A DNA stretch of 64,000 bases from RGIG5057 sp964371585. Its GTDB lineage: Bacteria; Bacillota; Clostridia; TANB77; CAG-465. The stretch covers positions 1 through 64,000 of the forward strand of contig CAYJMD010000002.1 in assembly GCA_964371585.1 (NCBI GenBank). Direction: 5' to 3'. Under the pieces are notes generated by a model, which had not been told where the DNA came from, made no database searches, and saw only the letters and a list, made by a program, of their open reading frames with translations. Both the position numbers and the translations under genes were made by a program. Below are positions 43,580-53,002 of this stretch, piece by piece (position 1 is the first letter of the stretch; every line of letters begins with the position of its first letter).

Positions 43580-45346
43580 TTATATTCTATCTAACTCAAT
43601 AAAGAATGTAGTTCCCTTTCCTTCCTCAGAATCAAATGATATTTCACCATCAAATTCACCTCTAATAACTGAGTATGCTAAATACAGTCCAAGACCGGTT
43701 CCACTTGTTCCTTTAGTTGTAAGGATGTTTTTAAATACCGATTTTTTAATATGCTCTGGCATACCTCCAGCGAAGTCTTTTATTTCAATAAGTAGTTTTT
43801 TACTCGGCGCTTTGCTTAAGTTTACAACTATCTTACCACCTTTACCATCATATGCCTGCATAGCATTAATGATTAGATTAGTTAAAACTTGACTTAATTT
43901 TGTTGGCATTCCATGTACACTTAAATCATCAACTATATTTATCTCTAAATCACATTTATTCTTTTGTAATTCATTAAAAGCTATAATTTTAACATCGCTT
44001 AAGATTTCACTTATTTTAAAATCAACTTTTTCTTCTGATCCTAAATTTCTTATTTGATTTCTCATAGAATTAACAATTTTAATAATCTTATCTGTACAAT
44101 TATTCATTCTAAGTAGTAATTCTCTTTCCTGATCATTTCTAACCGTATACATTTCTTCCATTAAAGTCAAACCAGTTTTTATAGCAGATATAGGGGTGTT
44201 AATATCATGAGCAACTCCTCCGGCAAGTTCACCTATTGAAACTAGCTGACCTTGCTTTACTATTACTTCTTGCTTGTCTTTTATTATTTCAATATCTTGC
44301 TTATGTTGAGTTATATCTTTAAGTAGAAATAATGTTGCAATTTTTTCTTTAGTATATTTACCATGTATTGATTTAACATCAACTTCAAAATATTTAGTAT
44401 ATTCTGGTTTTTTAATACAATACTCTCTTGTAACAGTGTGTCCTGTTTTATATGCCTCTTTAATATGATCTTTTAAATAATCTAAATCTACATCACTTAC
44501 TTGTGCTAGTAATTTAAATAAATTCCTCTCTTTATTTACGCTTGTTATATGTCCAAAAAATCTATCAAAAGCTTCATTTTTTTCACCCATAGTACCATCA
44601 TTAGATACTATTACATATGCATCAGACATTGTATTTGTTATTGTACTAAGAGCTATTGGTGTTATATTTAATGCTCTGTACTTTATAATAGATACTGCAA
44701 AACAAACTGCAGTCGATGTATATGTAATTGGTGTTAAATATACATTTGTTTCAATAACATTAAATACTCCTAATATGTTAAATATCATAGGAATAGAAAA
44801 TCCAAATATTATAGCTACACTTTGTTTAGAAAAGAAACCTGACTTTCTAAATGAATCTGTTGCAAGTATAACAACTGCGATTAATGTAAGTGTATATGAA
44901 TATATTGAATTTAAATCATATAGCGGTCCTTTAACATTATCTGAAAATACAACAGAATAACTTTCATACATTAGATGATGTAAACTATTTGTCCATATTA
45001 CAAATAGCATTATAGTTGGAATAATCCAAGTCCACCAGGTTTTCTTTAAATCCACTTTTCTATTTCTATATACAAGTGCTATATTTAAAATAGCAATTGG
45101 CATAAACTGTATAGCAAGAGCTGCTAAATACTCAAAATATATTGGTGGAATGTTTAAAGAGTCTGAAAATTGCAATTGCCAAAACATTGTAGCAGCATAT
45201 ACTTCTAATATTACAAATAATGTATATATATGCTTATATAATCTATCTTTGGACTTTGTTTTCCCCACTAAATACAACATGAAAGCGATAATTAAAGTAC
45301 TCACAACAAGGCTGATTTTAGTGGAAATTATAATTTCTTCATTCAT
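43580..45346 (-). CDS. Multi-pass sensor histidine kinase (copy 2)
   Basis: 588 aa. Seven or so membrane spans in the first 220 residues (a 7TM-like sensory domain) are followed by a PAS domain (VIVSNDGTMGEKNEAF). HisKA carries the phosphoacceptor His in ELAGGVAHDINTPISA. The ATPase has the N box LTNLIINAMQAYDGKGG, G1 DFAGGMPEH and G2 TTKGTSGTGLGLY. It is a close paralog of the next gene upstream, 73 bases away. No response regulator is nearby. Confidence 0.85.
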   Translation of the reverse strand: MNEEIIISTKISLVVSTLIIAFMLYLVGKTKSKDRLYKHIYTLFVILEVYAATMFWQLQFSDSLNIPPIYFEYLAALAIQFMPIAILNIALVYRNRKVDLKKTWWTWIIPTIMLFVIWTNSLHHLMYESYSVVFSDNVKGPLYDLNSIYSYTLTLIAVVILATDSFRKSGFFSKQSVAIIFGFSIPMIFNILGVFNVIETNVYLTPITYTSTAVCFAVSIIKYRALNITPIALSTITNTMSDAYVIVSNDGTMGEKNEAFDRFFGHITSVNKERNLFKLLAQVSDVDLDYLKDHIKEAYKTGHTVTREYCIKKPEYTKYFEVDVKSIHGKYTKEKIATLFLLKDITQHKQDIEIIKDKQEVIVKQGQLVSIGELAGGVAHDINTPISAIKTGLTLMEEMYTVRNDQERELLLRMNNCTDKIIKIVNSMRNQIRNLGSEEKVDFKISEILSDVKIIAFNELQKNKCDLEINIVDDLSVHGMPTKLSQVLTNLIINAMQAYDGKGGKIVVNLSKAPSKKLLIEIKDFAGGMPEHIKKSVFKNILTTKGTSGTGLGLYLAYSVIRGEFDGEISFDSEEGKGTTFFIELDRI

Positions 45347-45419
45347 AAAAATATATATTGTAGTAACTTATAATATTACTACAAAGTCCTCCTTACTCTA
45401 TTAAATTACTATATTTATT

Positions 45420-47171
45420 CTATATTTGTTTTAACTTTATATAGAAAGTTGTTCCTATTCCAGCATCAGATTCAAAAGATATATCTCCATCAAACTCTCC
45501 TTTGATAACTGAATATGCTAAATATAGCCCAAGTCCTGTACCTTTTGTACCTTTGGTTGTTAGTATATTTTTAAATACAGATTGTCTTATTTCTTCTGGT
45601 ATTCCTCCTGCATAATCTGTAATTTCTATAAGTACATATTTATCCGGAGCTCTTCTTACATTTACAATTATTTTACCACCTTTTTCATCATATGACTGCA
45701 TGGCATTAATGATAAGGTTAGTAAAAACTTGACTTAATTTAGTTGGTGAACCATTCACACTTAAATCATCTAATATGTTAAGCTGAAGATCACATCTGTT
45801 TTTTTGAAGTTCATTATATGCAATTATTTTTACATCACTTAATATATCACTAATTTTAAAATTTATCTTTTCTTCAGAACCTAAATTTCTTATTTGATTT
45901 CTCATAGAATTAACAATTTTGATTATTTTATCTGCACAATTATTCATTCTAATTCTAAGTTGTTTCTCATTTTCATCTCTAGGTTCATTTAATTCTTCCA
46001 TAAGCGTAAGACCTGTTTTAATAGCAGATATAGGGGTGTTTATATCATGAGCAACTCCTCCTGCAAGTTCACCTATAGAAACAAGTTGTCCTTGTTTTAC
46101 AATTACTTCTTGTTTTGCTTCTATAGTTTCAATATCGTGTTTATGCTGAGTTATATCTTTAAGTAGCAACAATATTGCAATGTTTTCTTTTGTATACTTA
46201 CCTTTTATAGCTTTAATATCTATTTCAAAATATTTATCAATATTTTCTCTTTTTAAATGATATTCCTCAGTAACTATCTTATTTTTACTCGTAGCAAGCT
46301 TAATAGCTTTTTTTAATCTTTCTTGATCAATTGTTTCATATATTTGAAGTAATTCAAATATACTATCATCTTTACTTTCAGATATGTATGAGCCAAACAA
46401 TTTGTCAAAAGCTCTATTATAATCTCCAATAATACCGTCATTTGATATGATAACATATGCATCAGACATCGTGTTTGTAATTGTTTTTAATGCTATTGGT
46501 GTTATATGTAGTGCTTTATATTTAAATATTGCAGTATAATAACAAAAAACAGCAACAACAAAACAAATTGGTGTTATATAAATTGAAATACTTATAATTT
46601 CAAGTATTCCAAGTACATTAACTATAACAGGTACTAAGCTTCCTACTGATATTAGAATTGCTGATTTAGATATAAAACCTGATTTTCTTATAGCGCCTAT
46701 CATCATTATAATAACATGAGCACCTATTAGTATATATGAATAATATGCATTAATGTGGAACATTGGTCCATACACAGCTTCTTCAAAATTTACTGAATAG
46801 ACTTGGTAGAACAAATGATGAAAATCATTTGTCCAAAGAACAAGTAATGATATAATCGGCACAATAATTAAGTATTTTTTAATTTTATCTACCGGTTTAT
46901 CCGAAATCAGTTGTATTGAAAGTATTACAATATATACAGGTGTAAAACAAGCTGCAATATATGTCAAATAATCATAATAGATAAGTGGTATTGGTAAATT
47001 TAATGCCACACCTCCAACTAATTGTAATACTAGTGTAGATGCCCACATAGCTAATAGTTTTAATGTCGTCACAAAAGTTTTAGCTACATTTGTTTCTATT
47101 TTTTCTTTTTTTATCTTATATATTAAAAATAAGCATATAAAAGTTCCGCAAACTAGTCCTATTGTATTCAT
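45420..47171 (-). CDS. Multi-pass sensor histidine kinase (copy 1)
   Basis: 583 aa with the same architecture: 7TM-like sensory region (residues 1-220), PAS (VIISNDGIIGDYNRAF), HisKA with the identical ELAGGVAHDINTPISAIKT, and ATPase boxes LTNLIINAMQSYDEKGG and TTKGTKGTGLGLY. The kinase halves of the two paralogs are very similar while the membrane halves differ, suggesting different ligands or affinities. Its ATG overlaps the NRPS stop (ATGA at 47168..47171), so it is translated with the synthetase. Confidence 0.87.
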   Translation of the reverse strand: MNTIGLVCGTFICLFLIYKIKKEKIETNVAKTFVTTLKLLAMWASTLVLQLVGGVALNLPIPLIYYDYLTYIAACFTPVYIVILSIQLISDKPVDKIKKYLIIVPIISLLVLWTNDFHHLFYQVYSVNFEEAVYGPMFHINAYYSYILIGAHVIIMMIGAIRKSGFISKSAILISVGSLVPVIVNVLGILEIISISIYITPICFVVAVFCYYTAIFKYKALHITPIALKTITNTMSDAYVIISNDGIIGDYNRAFDKLFGSYISESKDDSIFELLQIYETIDQERLKKAIKLATSKNKIVTEEYHLKRENIDKYFEIDIKAIKGKYTKENIAILLLLKDITQHKHDIETIEAKQEVIVKQGQLVSIGELAGGVAHDINTPISAIKTGLTLMEELNEPRDENEKQLRIRMNNCADKIIKIVNSMRNQIRNLGSEEKINFKISDILSDVKIIAYNELQKNRCDLQLNILDDLSVNGSPTKLSQVFTNLIINAMQSYDEKGGKIIVNVRRAPDKYVLIEITDYAGGIPEEIRQSVFKNILTTKGTKGTGLGLYLAYSVIKGEFDGDISFESDAGIGTTFYIKLKQI

Positions 47172-50100
47172 TCTTTATTTTCCTTTCTATCTATTTTTAA
47201 AAATCCTATCCTAATTAAATATTCAATATATTTAATTACATATTCTTTAGATATTTCTGGCCATTTAAATCCAAGTTTATTCATATAATTTGTAGTAAAG
47301 TTAGAATCTATTTTAATAGTTGTTGTATAATTTAGTACACTATTTTCATCAAGATCATTAATAATGCCTTTTAATTTTTCTGTATCTTTTTCTTCAAGTA
47401 ATTTGTCTATAACTAACTTAAACGATTCGTCTGGAATAATATTTAAACTTATACCCATGTCTTTTAATATATCTATAAGATCACTTATATTTACATGGTT
47501 ATTATCAAAAGCATGAAAAATCGTATTGTTCATATTGAAATACTTTAATACTTTAACCACAAAATCAGCTGAATAGTCTACTGGTGTAAATTCTAAATAT
47601 AGTTTTTCTAAACTTTTTGGTAAAAAACCAATAGTTAAAACTGATTTTATTCTATTTGCAAAAGCGTTTTCTTCTATGTTACTTTGAAATTTTAAATCTG
47701 ATACTCTATTAGTTAAATTACCCATTCGTATAATATTAGCTTGTAATTTATTTTCTTTAATTTCTTTAAGAACTAACTCTTCTGCTTTAAATTTAGTATA
47801 TACATACACATTATTAATTGATTGGTTATTATAAAACGAAGTTTCATCAAATGTAGTTTGTTTTACTAAGTTATTCTCTTTTATATTAACTGAGTCAAAC
47901 CCATTACCTGATACACTAAGTGTTGATATTTGTATCATTTTTTTATTATATTTTTTGCAAAATTCTATTACATTTTTAGTACCTAAATAATTTACATCTT
48001 CAAACAATTTAACATTACCATAATGCTTAACAAGTGCTGCTGAGTTTATTACAGCATCTACATTTAAAGCTATTTCATTTAATTTATCTATAGATATACC
48101 AAACGAAGGTTCTATTGCAATATCTCCTTCAACAGCAATAATTTTTTTGCCAAATTCTTCATCATATTTATCCCCAAAATAGTAGTTTAGAGTCTCTTTT
48201 AAGCGAGAATCAACATTCTTATTTAAACCAATTCTACTGCGTACTAAACAATAAATTTTAGATACTTTATTTTCATCTATTAATTTAGCAAGTATATGAG
48301 CTCCTAAAAACCCTGCTGCTCCTGTTAAAAACACTCCATCTATTTTTGCCTCTTTATAACTTTGTAAAAGTATTTTATTATTACTCAATATCGGTTCAAA
48401 ATCTAATTTAGTATCTGGTAATTTAAACTCTTCTAGATTATCTTTTTGTACTATACTAGATGCTAATTTTTCAATTGTTTTATATTTAAAAAGATCATCG
48501 TAATCAACATCAATATTTTTAGACAATAATTCTATTCTAACATTAATTGCATCTAAAGAGTCCCCTCCCAGTCTAAAGAAATCATCGGTAATACCAAAAT
48601 TTTGAGTAGATAAATTGTTTTTCCATATATTATAAATTATTCTTTCTAACTCGTTAGTTGGTTGCTTTATATCTCTTTTGCTTATATACTTAATTTCTAA
48701 TTTATTTATTGCTTTTCTATCTATTTTACCAGTTGGAGTGTATGGAACATCTTCGAGCAAAAAATATTCAATGGGACACATATACTGTGGCAATATATTA
48801 TTTATTTTATTTCTTATTTGCTCTATGTCTATTATTGCTTGAGTGTTTTTAGGAATATAATATACATAAATATTTGAATTTTTAACTACAGCTATTGCTT
48901 CTAATATTTCTAAATTCACATTTCTAACTTGTTTTTCTATTTCTTCTAGTTCAATTCTTTGTCCATTAATTTTAACTTGAAAATCAATTCTGCCATGAAC
49001 ATATAAGTTATTATCATAATCAAGTTTTGCTAAATCACCTGTTTTATACATAATACATTGCATATCATTATCAAAAACAAACTTTTCATTTGTTAGAGAT
49101 GAGTTATTTAAATATCCAGAAGATACAGAATCTCCACCAATAAGCATTTCTCCTGCATATCCTAATGGTAATAATCTTCCTTTTTCATCTACTATTTTTA
49201 TATATGTATTCGCAATAGGTTTACCTATTGTAATATAATCTAATGTTGTTATATTCGCTATTGTTGAATATATAGTTGTTTCTGTTGGTCCATATCCATT
49301 ATAAATACTGGATTTAGTTAATAATTTAATTTTATTTATTAAATCTAGTGGTAAATTTTCTCCGCATAAAAGTATCTTTTTCATATTTCTGATATATTCA
49401 TTGTTTTTTTCATTCATCATTAATAATTTAAATTTACTAGGAGTTGTTTGTATAACATCCACACTATTTTTTTTACATAAAATATTTAATCTGTTACTAT
49501 CAATTTGCTCTAATTCATCAGCAATAACTACTGTTGATCCAACTAACAGTGCAAGCCAAAATTCAAGTCCAAATATATCAAAAGATATTGTTGATACTGA
49601 TACAACAATATTATTTTTATTTATTTTTAATATTTTATTTGATCCATTAATAAAATTAATTAAGTTTTTATTTGAAATTTTAACACCTTTAGGATTTCCA
49701 GTTGATCCAGAAGTATATATTGAGTAGATAGTATCCTCTACATTTCTATTATCTAATTTGACCTCTTCTATCATAAAATTAGTTCTACTATAAATTTCAT
49801 ATTCATCTAAAATATCCTGATTTATAACTAGTTTAGAATTACTATTATTTATTATATATTCTTTTCTATGATCTGGATAATTTACATCTACAGGAACATA
49901 TACTATATCTAATTTACTACATGCAACAAGCACAACAGATAAATCAATTACTCTATTTAATAATATACATACATAATCCCCTTGCTTTAAATTTTTAGCA
50001 TTATATAAGTAATATGCAAATTTATTAGCTTTTCTGTTTAACTCATCATATGTTAATGATTTATCTTTACATATGATAGCTACTTTATTTTTATTAGTTA

Positions 50101-51505
50101 AAGCTATTTTTTCAAAAATTTGATTTATCATTAAATCTATATCGTATTGAGTTTTTGTATCATTAAAGTTTTTCAAAATAGAGTTTTTTTCTTCTTGACT
50201 AATAATATCTATATTACCAACTGTAACATTCTCAACTTTTAGAAAATTATAAATTATGGTTTCTATTCTTGTATTTAAATATCTGATTTCTCTCTCTGTA
50301 AATTTAGATATACTATAATCATAACTAATATTTAAAACACCAGTATTTTCAATATCAGTAATATGTATTTCTAAATCATTTAATATTTGCTCTAAAAAAA
50401 TCCATTCAGCATTATAGCTGGTAACATCTAAAGATGTTCTAGCATTTTGATATGATATTAAAGTATTAAATAAATTCCCTGTTAAATTTGTATTTGTATG
50501 TACATCATTTAATATATTAGTTAAAGCGTATGACTGATGTTTAAATATTTTTAGTGTATCTTTAGTTATATTCTTTATTAAATCTGAAAAACTCATATTT
50601 TCATCTAATTTTGCTCTTATTGGAAGTGTTGAAACAAACATTCCCATCATATTTTTTTCTTTAAAATTTTTCCTACCCAATATTGGAGTTCCTAAAACTA
50701 TATCAGTACTATTTGTAATTCTATAAATATATGTAGAAAATGCAGCCATAAATAATGATAAAATAGATACCTTATTATTTTTAGTATATTTAATAAGTTC
50801 ATCATTATACTCTTTTCTAAGTGTTACTGTATAACGCTTAGCTTGTTTTAATTTTTCATTATTAGTAATAGTAGATAAACTAGTAGGTGTAGATGGATTA
50901 GATAAATATTCTCTATAAAATTCTTTATCTTTTTCTTGTTTTTGATATTCTTTAGAAGTCATTTCTTCTTCAAGATGTTCAATATATGATACTGGTTTAA
51001 CAGATTTCATATCAGTATTTCCTAGTTTCATCTCATAACTAGTATATAAAGAGTCTATCATATTCTTAAATGTCCATGCATCTGCAATCAAATGGTGTAT
51101 TTTAAGTATAATTGCACCTGTATTTTTACTATATTTTTCTATTCTAAATTCATATAATTTTGAATTAAAAATATCAAATGGCTTACTAAAAAATTCCATA
51201 TTTACCTCTTTTAGTTCATCACTTGAATAATTTGTAAAATCCTGAAATTGTACATCAATATATTCATATTGCTCTAGACACTGTGATATCTCATCAGTCT
51301 TTTTGTTTTTATTTATATTTATTCTAAAATTGTCATTTTTTCTTATTAAATCGTTAATTACCTGCTCACAAATTTCCTCATCAAAATTATTTTTTATATG
51401 TAATTTCCCAGCAATATTATTAATTGCAGATTTACCTATAGCCATTTCAATCATATAAATATTTTTTTGTGCATTTGTAAGATTATATCTTTTGTTTTCT
51501 TCCAT
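47168..51505 (-). CDS. Single-module NRPS with reductase release (C-A-T-R)
   Basis: 1445 aa. Condensation domain (1-430) has HHLIADAW near 140. Adenylation (about 445-930) has YTSGSTGNPKGV near 595, GYGPTETT and PTGKIDRK. The carrier site is RLGGDSLDA near 980. The terminal thioester-reductase has GVFLTGAAGFLGAH near 1064 and the YTKFK (YxxxK) site near 1237; it would release an aldehyde or alcohol. A hand-read specificity code is D-I-L-Q-L-C-G-I-Y-K, nearest to glycine-type codes I remember. A single C domain with no partner module suggests an acyl- or peptidyl-amino aldehyde. No phosphopantetheinyl transferase is in the window. Cotranscribed with a sensor kinase. Confidence 0.88.
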   Translation of the reverse strand: MEENKRYNLTNAQKNIYMIEMAIGKSAINNIAGKLHIKNNFDEEICEQVINDLIRKNDNFRININKNKKTDEISQCLEQYEYIDVQFQDFTNYSSDELKEVNMEFFSKPFDIFNSKLYEFRIEKYSKNTGAIILKIHHLIADAWTFKNMIDSLYTSYEMKLGNTDMKSVKPVSYIEHLEEEMTSKEYQKQEKDKEFYREYLSNPSTPTSLSTITNNEKLKQAKRYTVTLRKEYNDELIKYTKNNKVSILSLFMAAFSTYIYRITNSTDIVLGTPILGRKNFKEKNMMGMFVSTLPIRAKLDENMSFSDLIKNITKDTLKIFKHQSYALTNILNDVHTNTNLTGNLFNTLISYQNARTSLDVTSYNAEWIFLEQILNDLEIHITDIENTGVLNISYDYSISKFTEREIRYLNTRIETIIYNFLKVENVTVGNIDIISQEEKNSILKNFNDTKTQYDIDLMINQIFEKIALTNKNKVAIICKDKSLTYDELNRKANKFAYYLYNAKNLKQGDYVCILLNRVIDLSVVLVACSKLDIVYVPVDVNYPDHRKEYIINNSNSKLVINQDILDEYEIYSRTNFMIEEVKLDNRNVEDTIYSIYTSGSTGNPKGVKISNKNLINFINGSNKILKINKNNIVVSVSTISFDIFGLEFWLALLVGSTVVIADELEQIDSNRLNILCKKNSVDVIQTTPSKFKLLMMNEKNNEYIRNMKKILLCGENLPLDLINKIKLLTKSSIYNGYGPTETTIYSTIANITTLDYITIGKPIANTYIKIVDEKGRLLPLGYAGEMLIGGDSVSSGYLNNSSLTNEKFVFDNDMQCIMYKTGDLAKLDYDNNLYVHGRIDFQVKINGQRIELEEIEKQVRNVNLEILEAIAVVKNSNIYVYYIPKNTQAIIDIEQIRNKINNILPQYMCPIEYFLLEDVPYTPTGKIDRKAINKLEIKYISKRDIKQPTNELERIIYNIWKNNLSTQNFGITDDFFRLGGDSLDAINVRIELLSKNIDVDYDDLFKYKTIEKLASSIVQKDNLEEFKLPDTKLDFEPILSNNKILLQSYKEAKIDGVFLTGAAGFLGAHILAKLIDENKVSKIYCLVRSRIGLNKNVDSRLKETLNYYFGDKYDEEFGKKIIAVEGDIAIEPSFGISIDKLNEIALNVDAVINSAALVKHYGNVKLFEDVNYLGTKNVIEFCKKYNKKMIQISTLSVSGNGFDSVNIKENNLVKQTTFDETSFYNNQSINNVYVYTKFKAEELVLKEIKENKLQANIIRMGNLTNRVSDLKFQSNIEENAFANRIKSVLTIGFLPKSLEKLYLEFTPVDYSADFVVKVLKYFNMNNTIFHAFDNNHVNISDLIDILKDMGISLNIIPDESFKLVIDKLLEEKDTEKLKGIINDLDENSVLNYTTTIKIDSNFTTNYMNKLGFKWPEISKEYVIKYIEYLIRIGFLKIDRKENKE

Positions 51506-51601
51506 ATATCCTCCTACATTTTAACCCTCTTATACAATTAATTATATATTAAAAAAAAGAAAAAAGCAACAGATTTAAACATCTAAATATTATTTTTTCC
51601 G

Positions 51602-52900
51602 TTACTTTTTATTATTAATTTTAAGCTCGTTATATAAATAAATTATCATATAAATATTAGGTAAAACCATAAGACCATTTGCTATACTAGATACATCCCA
51701 CACAAGGCTTGCAGTTGTAGTACAACCTATATATATCGCTGTCATATAAATAAATTTATATAGATATACAAACTTGTTTTTATCAAATAAATACTTAACT
51801 GCTGTAGCTCCATAAAAACACCAACAAGGAAGTGATGCAAGTGCAAATGATATAAGGCAAAAACTAAGTAATTTATCTCCCATAGGTATAATATCAAATA
51901 CATTTTGAACAAGTATAAATGGATCATTAATGTATATATATAATCCACTTGACACAATTATTAAACCTGTTATACTACATAATAAAACAGTATCAATAAA
52001 TACACTTGTAGAAGAAATCATACTTTGTTTCACTATATTTTCTTCACTAACATTACATTCAAATATTGGAGTACTACCCATTCCAGCTTCATTAGAAAAC
52101 ATACCTTTAGATAATCCTGCACTTAAAGCTTTAATACAGACTATACCAGTTATCCCTCCTGCTACTGCAGAAAAATCAAACGCACTTCTTAGTATTAATA
52201 TAATTGATGGTATTATATTATTCTTATACATAAAAAGTAATAGTATTTGCATTACAACAAAAACTATAGTTGATAAAGGAACAATTATACTTGATATTTT
52301 TGATATTACTTTTGCAGAGCTATATATAATAAAACCTGCAGATATCGTTATCATTATTGCTACCATTTCAACATCAAAACTAAAATTATTAACAATGCTA
52401 ATAGTTGCAGAGTTAGATTGAATCATAGCTCCAATACCAAATGAAGATATAATAGTAAAAATACAGAACAATTTAGCTAGTATTTCACTTCCTACTTTTT
52501 CTCTAAGTACATACATTGCTCCTCCAATATAACTACCTTTTTTTATACCTTTTTTCCTATATTTAAGCACTAAATATGTTTCTGCATATTTAGTTGAAAT
52601 AGCCAGTATACCTGCAATAAATATCCAGAAGATAGATCCAGCTCCACCTATTAATATTGCAGACGATACACCTATTATATTTCCTGTACCAAGCATTCCT
52701 GCAAGTATAGTCATAAGACTGTTAAAAGATGATATATCACCTTTTTTTCTATTGCTGAACATATATTTAACACCTTTAAATACATGTCTTTGAGGAAACT
52801 TAAGTATAATTGTAGTAAATATATGTGTAAATAATAATATACTTATTAGTGGTACTCCCCATATAACTTCATTTAAATTATATACTATATTCTCTAACAT
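51602..52900 (-). CDS. Alanine/glycine:cation symporter (AGCS family)
   Basis: 432 aa with about ten membrane spans. Family motifs are GMLGTGNIIGVSSAILIGG and MFSNEAGMGSTPI. AGCS proteins import alanine or glycine with sodium. It lies 96 bases upstream of the NRPS with a possible terminator between, so a shared transcript is uncertain. It could feed the NRPS if the A domain takes Gly/Ala, which is inference. Confidence 0.88.
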   Translation of the reverse strand: MLENIVYNLNEVIWGVPLISILLFTHIFTTIILKFPQRHVFKGVKYMFSNRKKGDISSFNSLMTILAGMLGTGNIIGVSSAILIGGAGSIFWIFIAGILAISTKYAETYLVLKYRKKGIKKGSYIGGAMYVLREKVGSEILAKLFCIFTIISSFGIGAMIQSNSATISIVNNFSFDVEMVAIMITISAGFIIYSSAKVISKISSIIVPLSTIVFVVMQILLLFMYKNNIIPSIILILRSAFDFSAVAGGITGIVCIKALSAGLSKGMFSNEAGMGSTPIFECNVSEENIVKQSMISSTSVFIDTVLLCSITGLIIVSSGLYIYINDPFILVQNVFDIIPMGDKLLSFCLISFALASLPCWCFYGATAVKYLFDKNKFVYLYKFIYMTAIYIGCTTTASLVWDVSSIANGLMVLPNIYMIIYLYNELKINNKK

Positions 52901-52959
52901 AAATATGAATACCTCTTCTTATAAAGGATATTCATTATAACAATTAATAATTACATATA

Positions 52960-52990
52960 AAAAAGATAGGAAAATTAATTCCTATCTTTT
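52960..52990 (-). terminator. Terminator of the Ig/cadherin-like gene
   Basis: AAAAGATAGGAA / TTCCTATCTTTT, 6-base loop. Confidence 0.85.
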
Positions 52991-53002
52991 AATATATGCA
53001 AA

